The notes: generated from the letters alone by a model not told the origin. Counted from the first letter of the stretch, positions 1-7,619 are shown. The stretch: DNA of 13,585 nt from Saccoglossus kowalevskii (GCF_000003605.2 NW_003149274.1:82755-96339), one strand, 5' to 3'. Numbers and translations: made by a program.

Positions 1-32
<32 letters not shown>
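1..32. repeat. TA dinucleotide microsatellite
   Basis: The window opens with an uninterrupted run of TA units ending in TATAG. It begins at the first base, so its true length is unknown. Simple repeats of this kind are typical of animal intergenic or intronic DNA. Confidence 0.98.
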
Positions 33-33
<1 letters not shown>

Positions 34-734
34 CAGAGTGTTGAATGTTCTGTTTTTGCATCGTTTACTGACATTGCTGCGGTGTGTTTAGTGCATGTCT
101 TAAACGCCCTCATCTCATACTAATTGGGTATCTACGTTGGTGTGAGGTAAATGCGGCGTTTAGCACTTAACTATTGCAGGGGCGAACTATTACAAGTCGG
201 CCGATATTGCCGGAGACGAGTATGTGTAACGTTTAAATGGCTGAGAACCCGCACATAACGTAGTAAAAATATTGATTATTATTTTGTGTATGTTATATAG
301 TATGTTATATATATCTTGGTTACAATTTTACCTACACATTTATTCTAATGTATTTATTTTTCTGTAGTATCAATTAGGTTAAGATTTTCCCCATGCTAAT
401 TACCATTCTAGTTAATACAGGTTGTCTAAAGCACCTGATTGACAAATATAAATATCCGGCAGATGCTGATTTACATATGTAGGGGCCTGGGAAAAATTGG
501 ATCTGTGTGAAGAAGTTGCAGGATAGGGTGGCGGCTCAAAATACGTCTAAAATATATCTGTTCGCTAGAATTATAACGATTTTATCTATGTTTTGTTTTT
601 TTACATTTATTGTACCACATCTCACTTTCTTAAGTGTAACCTATAAACTTACTTTCAAAATTTAAAAATATTTGTGAGCTAGTTTAGAATTAAGTTAATT
701 TGTTTAATATTTAATTACGCGTTCCTAGAACTTG
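33..734. other. AT-rich non-coding stretch, no gene seen
   Basis: All frames are heavily interrupted by stop codons. I see no tRNA A/B boxes and no recognisable coding segment. The only possible signal is TGTACCACA at 611-619, which could be the left edge of a decayed LTR (see the 611-994 entry). Confidence 0.7.
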
Positions 735-771
735 AACTAATCTATATCTACTAATCTATGAACTAATCTAT
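735..771. repeat. Short tandem repeat of (A)ACTAATCTAT, three copies
   Basis: AACTAATCTAT occurs at 735-745 and 761-771, with ACTAATCTAT at 750-759 between them. The units are spaced by 2-4 bases. This is a short imperfect tandem array, probably a replication-slippage product. It lies about 60 bp upstream of the TATA box at 833, so a binding-site cluster is also possible, but nothing else supports that. Confidence 0.75.
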
Positions 772-832
772 AGGCGATCTATGTATTTTAATGGTACGTT
801 CGAATTTAACATTTTAAAAGTTAACACTTATA

Positions 833-865
833 TATAAAGACGAGCTTATCTTCTCGCTATTCAGA
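833..865 (+). promoter_or_regulatory. TATA box plus initiator at canonical spacing
   Basis: TATAAAG begins at 833 and an initiator-like TCAGA spans 861-865. If the A at 863 is +1, the first T of the TATA box sits at -30, the standard distance for a metazoan RNA polymerase II core promoter. No open frame of note follows, so a gene start is unsupported. An LTR promoter or a chance match are the alternatives. Confidence 0.4.
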
Positions 866-920
866 AGTGTGCTTGTATTCTTGTATTAATGTCCCAGTTC
901 TAATCATTGTTAACGTTATG

Positions 921-945
921 TTTAAAGGGATGTGATCCCTCTAAA
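921..945 (+). other. 25-nt imperfect hairpin
   Basis: TTTAAAGGGAT (921-931) and ATCCCTCTAAA (935-945) pair as 11-bp arms with one mismatch around a GTG loop. The inner six pairs are perfect. It lies between the putative start at 863 and AATAAA at 970, so it could form in a transcript. No protein-binding RNA family is recognised. Confidence 0.6.
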
Positions 946-969
946 GAACAAAACAAGATATGTATGTCA

Positions 970-975
970 AATAAA
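970..975 (+). promoter_or_regulatory. AATAAA polyadenylation hexamer
   Basis: AATAAA lies 107 bp downstream of the putative initiator A at 863 and is followed by the T/G-rich run CTGTTGT at 984-990. The hexamer is frequent by chance in AT-rich DNA, so its value is only in combination with the upstream TATA/initiator pair. Confidence 0.25.
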
Positions 976-1042
976 TACTCTATGCTGTTGTACACAATAA
1001 TTATCATACCCTTAACCAAGGTACTCCCATTCGGAATCCGCT

Positions 1043-1057
1043 GGGGGCGGGGGTGGG
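1043..1057 (+). promoter_or_regulatory. GC box (SP/KLF-type) in AT-rich context
   Basis: GGGGGCGGGGGTGGG contains a perfect GGGGCGGGG SP/KLF core. It is an isolated G-rich island in AT-rich surroundings. It has three G-tracts, one short of a classical four-tract quadruplex. Binding is inferred only from the consensus. Confidence 0.35.
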
Positions 1058-1081
1058 TTGACAATCACCATTCTGCCAGTA

Positions 1082-1100
1082 CAAACCCTCACAGGGTTTG
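1082..1100. other. Perfect 8-bp hairpin with 3-nt loop
   Basis: CAAACCCT (1082-1089) and AGGGTTTG (1093-1100) are exact reverse complements around CAC. There is no T-tract, and this is a eukaryotic context, so it is not read as a bacterial terminator. Confidence 0.6.
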
Positions 1101-2070
1101 ACACGTTAATAATTGATTCTGTTCAACGTGCAGGGAGGGATTAATTGATCCGCCGCAGCAATAACTAGGTCAAAGTTGTAACTCGCTCCAATCATATGTT
1201 GACAAGTCTCAAATTTGAGCACCATCTCTTTCCCGTTATATCGCCCTTCGTGGAAAGGCCGTACATTACCGAAAACACACACACACACGTTATTCGGAGT
1301 TAGTTTACACCGCAATAATTCATCGTAATTCTAATAGTATTTAGTGTTAATTAATAAAATGCTGCAGTTTATTTCTTCAATCAAAATACTCATTTTCTCT
1401 AAACAATAATAATTGATTTTTTTTCCGAATTCCCTCAAACGTCCAATTATGACGTGTGATGGCGCTGCAAGTAAGTCATTCGTGCGTATCGAACTGTTCG
1501 GAGCTCACGTATGGTGGAGTCAAACATCAATATAGCGTACACATTGATGTAAGTGAATTACGTGAATGGCAGCTTCATCGCTTGAAATAATTCATTTGGA
1601 AATGTTGCACAGAACTAACTAAATTAACTCTCCGTTGCCATTACTTACTAGCACATTATTTGAGGAATGAAAAATACCACAAATATGACACGGAATGTCA
1701 TTATTTTCCATCTGAAAACTATCCGTAGTGTTAACGAGCATTATTATTATTATTCCAGTCAAAGTTAAAATTGCTAATATTGCTACTCTTCGATGATATA
1801 TTTTACGAGATTGCGAGAGTCACCTTGGTTTGTTTACAAAACTGAACTGTGATGATGCAACTTCCCGCTTGTTGGCTGTGAGAAATCTCAAACTAATTTG
1901 ACAGGTACCAATAATTATAGTGAAAATAGTGGAATATATTAGAAAATATGAATAATTTATTGAGAATTACCTCTTGACAAATTGTCTGATTATGAACATT
2001 CACTGTAGAATGCTACACTTTTGTTAAATACGTTTCGCTATATCGCGTCTCGTACGTGCTGATAGACCGG
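1101..2070. other. Non-coding stretch with small simple repeats only
   Basis: No gene is seen. The interval holds a perfect 12-bp palindrome CTCAAATTTGAG (1208-1219), an (AC)7 run (1275-1288), an ATT run near 1740-1755, a GTTGCCAT octamer (1634-1641) and a GTAAGT that resembles a splice donor (1470-1475) but has no open exon before it. Confidence 0.65.
1275..1288. repeat. AC dinucleotide microsatellite
   Basis: This is an uninterrupted (AC)7 run, too short to suggest function. Confidence 0.9.
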
Positions 2071-2093
2071 ACCAAAGTGACCAAAGCACGTGC
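2071..2093. promoter_or_regulatory. ACCAAAG direct repeat beside a CACGTG E-box
   Basis: ACCAAAG occurs at 2071-2077 and 2080-2086, immediately followed by the palindrome GCACGTGC (2086-2093). CACGTG is the canonical bHLH-ZIP E-box. The tight packing is suggestive of a regulatory cluster but may be chance. Confidence 0.25.
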
Positions 2094-3753
2094 GCCCGCA
2101 TACAGTGGAATCGGAATAAAATTTCTTCTTTACAAAGAACTCGGAAAACGCCAGTTGCGCTTATAACAGGCATGCCTGATTAAGTGCACGTATAACGACA
2201 CAAAAATTACGAACACAGAAAATAAAAATCGAAATATTGATATTTTTCAGATAATGAAAGCTTTTCTGAAACTTGAGCTTCAGTTGTAAATTACTGGTAT
2301 ACTGGTAGTCGCACTGCGCTTGGTAGCATGAAATGGGTAGTGTCATAAACGTGGAAAAGTCTCAAATATTGGTACTACTAAAATGACTGAATAGATGAAC
2401 GTAGGCATGATTTTGATGAAATATAAGGTATTAAAATGTTCCTAATGCTTCATGAAGGCAAACTATTAATACGCGTTATGGAAGAAGATTCAACTCATAA
2501 CTCATGTATAACCCCTTTCTATAAACTATTTACCAAATCATTAAGTAATTTCTAGATGCACGGAAAGTGAATCCAGATAAGGCACATCTATTCGTGGTGC
2601 AGAAGATTGTTATTAATGTGAGTCATGTTATTGTTTCAAAGGGAAAGTGAACGAAATAACGCAAGGATTCTTTCTGAACGTATATGTTTTGGTATAAACA
2701 TATCCATGATTTTACGTAATTTATTGACCCCCTCCCAAATCAAACAACTTAAGACCCAAAACCAAGTCGTGCAGCACACGTACGCCACCACCTTGATGAT
2801 CGAGTTTATAGTATTCTGATGTAAATTAGATAATATGATACGTTTATCGGATTAATGATCACGTGATGGACGTTTAAAGAGAAAAAAAACATATAGTTCC
2901 GTAAAATTATACGCGATATACAAAACACAGAACCGTGGTGTGTTGATGAGTATGCACGCATGTTTTAGAATATAGCCACTGTGACGTTTCAGTGTAATTT
3001 GAAAACTTCATATCCTGTCCTCCCTGTGGCATAATGGTATGCCCCAATTCAGTTGCGTTGTTAGTGTGAAATACTTTAGAATACAGTTATTACAATGCTG
3101 GGAATGCTCAGTCAAGAACTCGACATGACTCGAACCTTTAATATTCTGAATGCAGAGTTAAAACTCCAGGGTGTTGTTATTCTTGCAGTTCACGTGATTT
3201 CTCTGAAGCTCACTTTGTGTTTTCGTTGATTTGTGATGTCCATGGTGTTTATATCACAACTGCCTGTTTATGCCCCTCGTAAAATTTCCACCCAAAAAAG
3301 TAACGTAAGAAGCCACGTAAATCTGTAAATTAAAAGTCCTGGTATGCTGGTACGGACATTTTACAATCTGTTACTTCAGGCATCAAATCCAAAACTAATT
3401 AGACCAATTCAATCAATTGATTTGTTTCCCCGTGTTTTTCTATGTTACACTAAGAAACGCAGCTAAGAACTTCGGTAACCTCACCGTGAATGTACGGGGA
3501 TATTCGTGTGCATGATGCAGGCAGTATGCTCATTGTGTAATATCAACATAGATTTTCAACCGTCACACGTTTCAAAACATAGCAATTGTATTTACGGTAT
3601 GTCTATGTGGTAAGAACTGTGAAGTGGTAAGATCTTAGGAGTTAAAACAATGATTTAAATATTTTGCACAGACCGACCCATAATTGAGGCGGAGCCGGGC
3701 TTTGTGCTGTAGATCAAAGGAACTTACTCATGGAATCCACTTAAGTGATAGTC
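2094..3753. other. Featureless AT-rich stretch
   Basis: No coding frame or RNA gene is supported. Minor items are a near-identical CTGGTATRCTGGTA block at 2294-2307 and 3339-3352, a GGCATA...TATGCC hairpin (3028-3043) that loosely resembles a tRNA D-arm, and a perfect TCF/LEF-type AGATCAAAGG at 3711-3720. Confidence 0.6.
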
Positions 3754-3791
3754 TATATAAATAGTTCGACCAACTGTAGCTTGTATTCAGT
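3754..3791 (+). promoter_or_regulatory. Second TATA box plus initiator pair
   Basis: TATATAAATAG at 3754-3764 is a strong TATA box. TCAGT at 3787-3791 is the consensus arthropod-type initiator. Taking A3789 as +1 places TATAAA at -33, within the usual range. The ten bases GCTTGTATTC directly before the initiator (3779-3788) also occur at 871-880, just downstream of the other putative start. A TCF/LEF-like motif sits upstream at 3711-3720. No coding region follows. Confidence 0.4.
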
Positions 3792-3860
3792 ACGTACTGT
3801 GCCACATGCCGAAGACAACACGGCAAATTGGGACTGTGAAAATGCTGCCAAAAATGCATT

Positions 3861-3880
3861 TCCGATTCTTCGCAATCGGA
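3861..3880. other. 7-bp hairpin
   Basis: TCCGATT (3861-3867) and AATCGGA (3874-3880) are exact reverse complements around a 6-nt loop, about 70 bp downstream of the putative start at 3789. No function is recognised. Confidence 0.45.
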
Positions 3881-4135
3881 TACACGCTACATTTTGTTTA
3901 TGACCAGCTGTCACATGTTACATCGACTCTGATTAGGCGCGTGCTTTAGGGCTCATACCACTAATTGAATTTCCATAGACGACAATGTTAACATATGACG
4001 AGATTGCTATATGAAAATGACGAAGAAAGTTGAAAATATGGCTCAAACTGAGAAATCAACATGCCAGTAATCAACCATATGAAAAAAACATGTTAGCCAG
4101 CTCAAACTCTTGTAAATCTCAGGTAAACAAGACAC

Positions 4136-4145
4136 ACCTACTGTA
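4136..4145. repeat. Left target-site duplication of retrotransposon
   Basis: ACCTACTGTA here is repeated exactly at 4441-4450. The left copy abuts the (AAT)n tail of the inserted element, where a target duplication should lie. Confidence 0.7.
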
Positions 4146-4440
4146 ATAATAATATCTCTTTATTTCGTAATGTGGCCATTGGCCTTATGTACAGATACAA
4201 ATAAATACATAATAAATTAGATTGGAATGGTCGCAGAAACAAGTAAAGAAAAACAAATATAAAATCATAATACATAACATTTGCATAATTAAGTGTTCTC
4301 TCCAAGCATAAGTTGTCGTACTTGAAAACTATAAAATATAAATTTACCAAGGTTTAATTGTATATATGGGGTTTGATACTGAAATAATGAAATAAACTTT
4401 ATCTCTGTAGGTGGGGAGTAGTAATACTGTGCAATAAACT
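4146..4440 (-). mobile_element. 5'-truncated non-LTR retrotransposon, 3' end
   Basis: Read on the minus strand, the segment ends with AATAAA (complement of 4159-4164), a few bases, then an (ATT)n-type tail at 4146-4156. This is the arrangement of CR1/Jockey/I-like LINE 3' ends, which often finish in short tandem repeats rather than poly(A). The 295-bp body is bounded by two exact copies of ACCTACTGTA, giving a 10-bp target-site duplication. The rest is AT-rich and looks like 3' untranslated sequence with perhaps a decayed end of ORF2. No reverse-transcriptase motif is present, as expected for severe 5' truncation. A perfect GGCCA-T-TGGCC inverted repeat (4174-4184) lies near the tail. The family assignment is inferred. 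The insertion itself is well supported by the duplication plus tail. Confidence 0.68.
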
Positions 4441-4450
4441 ACCTACTGTA
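4441..4450. repeat. Right target-site duplication of retrotransposon
   Basis: ACCTACTGTA matches 4136-4145 exactly, 305 bp away, and marks the truncated 5' junction of the minus-strand element. Confidence 0.7.
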
Positions 4451-4563
4451 TTTGGATTGCACCAAGAAAAATCACTGACCCACGTGATTACGCCCTCAAA
4501 CAGGGAGCACCTGAGAAAAAAAATATTTAAAAAATTTCATTGGTTTTTGCTAGACTACTTGCA

Positions 4564-4612
4564 GCCATTGGTTGATTAGTAGCATGAGACCTTTAGAGGC
4601 GCCTCCAATCAG
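4564..4612. promoter_or_regulatory. Facing CCAAT boxes around a GAGGCGCCTC palindrome
   Basis: CCATTGGTT (inverted CCAAT, about 4565-4573) and CCAATCA (4605-4611) face each other. The perfect 10-bp palindrome GAGGCGCCTC (4596-4605) overlaps the second box by one base. CCAAT is the NF-Y site and is common in promoters. There is no TATA box, initiator or coding region nearby, so the promoter call is tentative. Confidence 0.28.
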
Positions 4613-4657
4613 ATCTATGCATTTTACCGAGGCAATATACGCGATTTATCAGTGGAA

Positions 4658-4727
4658 TTCCGAACAGATTCGTATGTTTACATTGAGCTTGCGAAACCGA
4701 GCGATTCGGAACATGAATTTGTTTCGC
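4658..4727. repeat. Nested inverted repeats
   Basis: TTCCGAA (4658-4664) pairs with TTCGGAA (4705-4711), and GCGAAAC (4691-4697) pairs with GTTTCGC (4721-4727). The two pairs interleave, so they cannot all form one simple hairpin. The interval is moderately CpG-containing and could be part of a small decayed DNA transposon, but no terminal repeats or target duplication were found. Confidence 0.4.
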
Positions 4728-4739
4728 TTGCTTCTATAC

Positions 4740-5377
4740 TTCAATCCACTTAGTGTATTAAAATAAAAATAAATATAAATGGTTCGTACTTGTGGAACAG
4801 TCTGAGCATATGCAATCAGTGGTATATTTAATTGTGTAAAATTCGACTCCAAAACAACTCATGATTTTGTTTTACAAAATTCGAATTTTTCTAAAGCAAA
4901 CGAAAATGTTGGTAACGATTATCACTTAATTATTGTTGCCGCTATCTGCCACGCCTTAAATTGGCTGGCTAACCGCGTTCATGCAACGACACGAGCGCAA
5001 TCATGTTTGTCTTGGTGTGAACCACAGCATCCTAAATAGTTGAACAAAATTACGTTATGAATATGTAATATGAATATCGTATTATCGATTCTTATGCAAT
5101 GTTCACATATGTAAACGCTGATTTTCCAAAGTTTCAATCGCAGGATCTTTACATTTTATAATTTGTGTGCAATGTTTTATTTTATTTGTTCGTTAGTCGA
5201 ATTGTTCGATAAAAAAGTTTTTTTTTTTTACTGTACTGGAGAAATACAGATATATGAATGAATTGCTAGCGCTTATATACTTTGAAAAGTGATTCTCCAA
5301 CCTCGGACGAACCATGAATCTTTGAGATACTTGACATATTTTATATCGGTGGGAGAGCATATGACTATGCGGTTAGA
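4740..5377. other. AT-rich stretch with no gene
   Basis: This is non-coding in all frames. It contains a poly(T) run near 5218-5230 preceded by poly(A), and scattered AT-rich tracts. Nothing further is supported. Confidence 0.65.
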
Positions 5378-5413
5378 AATACTCAGTGAGTATTATACTG
5401 AGTTCGCTCAGTG
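5378..5413. other. 17-bp palindrome plus CTCAGTG repeat
   Basis: AATACTCA-G-TGAGTATT (5378-5394) is a perfect inverted repeat with 8-bp arms and a one-base centre. CTCAGTG within it (5382-5388) recurs at 5407-5413, with an inverted ACTGAG between. The form suits a dimeric protein-binding site, but no factor is identified. Confidence 0.5.
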
Positions 5414-5989
5414 CACAGACCAGGAAATGTACATGTGAACGAAGAGATACTTAGGATTTGGAAGACCATTGGGCAAAAGATCGTATTTGCCAGGGCCATC
5501 GGCATCGGACCCTGAAAAGCAAGACCAAAATCATCCATTTTGACAAACGGAAGCTTTACCTGGGTCCTGATTTACCATCTGATTAGAAGAAGAAAGCCAC
5601 AAACAGATTTGTCACCTCACCTGACCCGCAAAAGCCAAAACCACTGAAAAAAACAATTTCTGACGTTGGTGGCGCAGTTCTAAAAGGATTCAGTTCAGGG
5701 TCACAACACGCAGTTGCTCACACGCATATTTATTAAAGCACGTGACACCCATTCCGCGTCATTATGGGCATGACACCGACACAAACGCAAAAACATGGTC
5801 GGTCAAAACGAAATGTCTATGGGTGGAATCGAAAAACAAGCCCAATGCTTTCTGTTAGTTGTGTTTCAAGTTAATGGAACGAATGGAACTGAGAGACGGA
5901 TAAATAAAAAATACGGAAAATGTAAATACTTATTTTTGGAATTACTGAGACTTCACATTCAGAGAATACAGCAGTAAGAGAAACAATTT
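5414..5989. other. Non-coding stretch, no feature seen
   Basis: Short open frames exist on both strands but none exceeds about 60 codons or shows recognisable residues. No repeat or RNA structure stands out. Confidence 0.6.
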
Positions 5990-6300
5990 GAATCGAAAAC
6001 CAAGCCAATACAATGCTGACGGCGGGCTAAACATCGGCGGCTGCAACTTGAAAGGGGGGGCCCGGAAGGGGGGTTGAAAAAATGCGCGACCACTCTCCCC
6101 CATGCAAAATGTCAAGCGTGCACTATACGTAACTACTAGGTGATTTTCCGTACAATTGCGAGATCTCGCGAGATGCATGAAAGACGCGCGTCGAACGTCT
6201 GCCGCAAAAATCGAACGATTTGATTTTGAACTAGAATTTCTTTATTTCGCAGCTTACATTGACCGGCCGATCTTCGACAGAGGAATATTGCTTCCGAATA
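5990..6300. promoter_or_regulatory. CpG-rich patch with TCTCGCGAGA element
   Basis: By hand I count roughly 26 CpG dinucleotides in 300 bp, clearly denser than the flanks. A 12-bp palindrome at 6163-6174 contains the perfect TCTCGCGAGA element (6164-6173), the motif bound by BANP and, in some studies, ZBTB33/Kaiso, and associated with CpG-island promoters in vertebrates. Two G-tracts (6054-6060, 6068-6073) flank CCCGGAA. There is no TATA box. A TATA-less promoter or a GC-rich transposon remnant would both fit. No coding exon is visible on either side. Confidence 0.35.
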
Positions 6301-6655
6301 CCGAATTGCCTATCATCAAATGTGGACAGCACATTATTTAGCATGAAATTGTCCCCAAAATACTTTTGCGTTTGTCGAATCCCACGCGATGTTTGGCGCG
6401 ACTACGACGCTATGACCTTTGTTTGTCCTGTTTTTTATGTTCGATTTCACGCATAACGCGTGATTCTCGCAGTGAACGGAAAATGGTCTCTTCAAAGTGA
6501 GGCATCATGAATGAGGCATGGCCACTACCACCGAGACATGATGACACGCTTCTTCTGGGGACACCTCAAAATTGTCACCATTGCTGCGTTGACATTCAAA
6601 TTATTAGACGCCGACGGAAGAAAATGCGTTCCCGATGAATTAACGTTTTCATTGA
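6301..6655. other. Non-coding stretch, moderately CpG-containing
   Basis: No gene is supported. The overlapping open frames at 6156-6456 are short and lack any family signature. The interval runs into a C-tract and CA microsatellite. Confidence 0.55.
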
Positions 6656-6680
6656 CCCCCCCCCGCACACACACACACAC
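6656..6680. repeat. C9 tract followed by CA microsatellite
   Basis: Nine C residues (6656-6664) and a G lead into a CA run to 6680. This is simple sequence. Confidence 0.9.
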
Positions 6681-6716
6681 TTAACATGATCGACAGTCAA
6701 TAACCAACCGTGGGTA

Positions 6717-6735
6717 TTTTATTATTATTATTATA
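6717..6735. repeat. ATT trinucleotide repeat
   Basis: ATTTTATTATTATTATTATAG is a short ATT run. It was considered as a LINE tail, but no AATAAA is placed suitably and no flanking duplication was found. Confidence 0.85.
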
Positions 6736-6782
6736 GAACAGTGCAACAGGGACTAAGGTGTGTTTCTGTAACGAACGAATGT

Positions 6783-6811
6783 CTAGTGGGATTATTGGCG
6801 ATCCGTTCCGC
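6783..6811 (-). repeat. Dispersed repeat copy A (29 bp)
   Basis: The reverse complement of this block matches 7465-7493 at about 24 of 29 positions. It includes GCGGAACGGATCGCCAAT here against GCGGAGCGGATCGCCAAT there, and mostly transition differences beyond. The block also forms the left arm of the hairpin at 6792-6826. It is probably a fragment of a dispersed element. Confidence 0.5.
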
Positions 6812-6826
6812 TAGGATTGCCAATAA
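6792..6826 (+). other. Strong 13-bp hairpin (possible structured RNA)
   Basis: TTATTGGCGATCC (6792-6804) and GGATTGCCAATAA (6814-6826) flank a 9-nt loop GTTCCGCTA. Twelve pairs are Watson-Crick. The remaining one, G6800 with T6818, becomes a G-U wobble if the plus strand is transcribed, so the arm is fully paired in RNA. The 3' arm overlaps AATAAA (6822-6827). The arms are shorter than a typical microRNA precursor, and no known small RNA is recognised. It may instead reflect inverted CCAAT-containing arms in a repeat. Confidence 0.6.
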
Positions 6827-7081
6827 AATCAATTGTGTGTGTGAGAGGGAGTGATTTTGTGTGTCCTCACGTATTTATTCCTCTGTGAATATTTTGTCTA
6901 TGCCTGATTTCGCTCAAACTGGGCAGGCAGACCACACCTTCGTTCTTGTTAACCTCAATGTTTGAATATTTTTTTCACAAGTAACGGCATTTTAACTCTT
7001 CTATTTCTGATCACACTTGGCTGGCAGGTCTTATCGTCAATCTAGTTGGGTGGTAAAATCGTAAAAAAATCATGGCCCATC

Positions 7082-7095
7082 GTTGCCATGGCAAC
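7082..7095. promoter_or_regulatory. Perfect palindromic RFX X-box
   Basis: GTTGCCATGGCAAC is an exact 14-bp palindrome and matches the RFX-family X-box consensus (GTNRCC plus spacer plus RGYAAC). X-boxes drive ciliary genes in animals, but no coding exon is visible downstream. A related CCATGGCAAC is at 7429-7438 with a similar A/T-rich neighbour, so both may derive from one repeat family. Confidence 0.45.
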
Positions 7096-7296
7096 AGAAA
7101 AAACTGATTTTTGAATACTTTCGTCCTGAATGTATTATTTTCTACCAGTGTGCTAATAGCAGTGTTCAAATGATCATGAATTTTATTTTGGTTAATTTGA
7201 GCACCGACGAGAGATCCCTGATCGACGCAGGTCCAAGCGCAACTTTGAATGTGGAACAAAAACTCAATACAATCGCAAAATGATCTGAAAAAGTAA

Positions 7297-7310
7297 TTAT
7301 ATATATATAA
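7297..7310. repeat. TA microsatellite, palindromic
   Basis: TTATATATATATAA is simple sequence and a perfect palindrome. Confidence 0.85.
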
Positions 7311-7428
7311 ACAACGCCAGTATAAAGTTTAGTGACTTATGAAAACTGAATGCTCTTTGCGAACTTCGTATACGGGGCCCTGTTTTAGTTTTAAACTGAC
7401 GTTAGCTTCTGTTCATGTTAATGTTCTA

Positions 7429-7493
7429 CCATGGCAACAACCGAAAACTTTTTTTTTTGCGCGCGCGGAGCGGATCGCCAATCAGCCTACTGG
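7429..7493 (+). repeat. Dispersed repeat copy B with X-box half and CCAAT box
   Basis: CCATGGCAAC (7429-7438) is followed by AAAACTTTTTTTTTT, a GCGCGCGC tract and GCGGAGCGGATCGCCAAT (7465-7482), which is the inverted partner of 6794-6811 at 17 of 18 positions. CCAATCAG (7478-7485) is a good CCAAT box. On the minus strand the T-tract next to GTTGCCATGG resembles the sequence around 7082-7110, suggesting a repeat family with several fragments in 6.8-7.5 kb. Confidence 0.4.
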
Positions 7494-7619
7494 CTTGAGA
7501 TTGTACGGCCCCTCCACACGCACACATATATGATAAATCTCTAAACATTTCCTAACAGTAATTCAACGTTGTCCCAAGACTGAATTCCCCCGCAATAAGT
7601 TGCGTGTAAACCATACAAC

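Larger units (their letters stand above)
611..994 (+). mobile_element. Possible decayed solo LTR (weak)
   Basis: This 384-bp interval starts TGTACCACA and ends TGTTGTACA. These are inverted termini matching at 8 of 9 positions, in the TG...CA form typical of retrotransposon LTRs. Inside, in the expected order, are a TATA box (833-838), an initiator-like TCAGA (861-865) and AATAAA (970-975), which would correspond to U3, R and polyadenylation signals. Against the call, there is no matching 4-6 bp target duplication outside the ends, no primer-binding site after 994, no polypurine tract before 611 and no second LTR in the window. A chance assembly of motifs is quite possible. Confidence 0.22.

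Noticed and set aside
1459-1476. Splice-donor-like GTAAGT
   Set aside because: No open exon with an upstream acceptor could be paired with it. The hexamer is common by chance.
3015-3045. tRNA-like A box (TGGCATAATGGTA), possible tRNA or SINE head
   Set aside because: No B box (GGTTCGANNCC) lies 30-60 bp downstream and no cloverleaf can be drawn. The similarity arises from a small GGCATA/TATGCC hairpin.
4138-4350. 70-codon minus-strand frame in the LINE tail
   Set aside because: It is composed mainly of AT-rich codons and ends in the (ATT)n tail. It is best read as retrotransposon 3' untranslated sequence, with at most a decayed ORF2 end.
5459-5480. TGGAAGAC sequence resembling the miR-7 5' end
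   Set aside because: The match stops after about nine bases and there is no complementary arm nearby.
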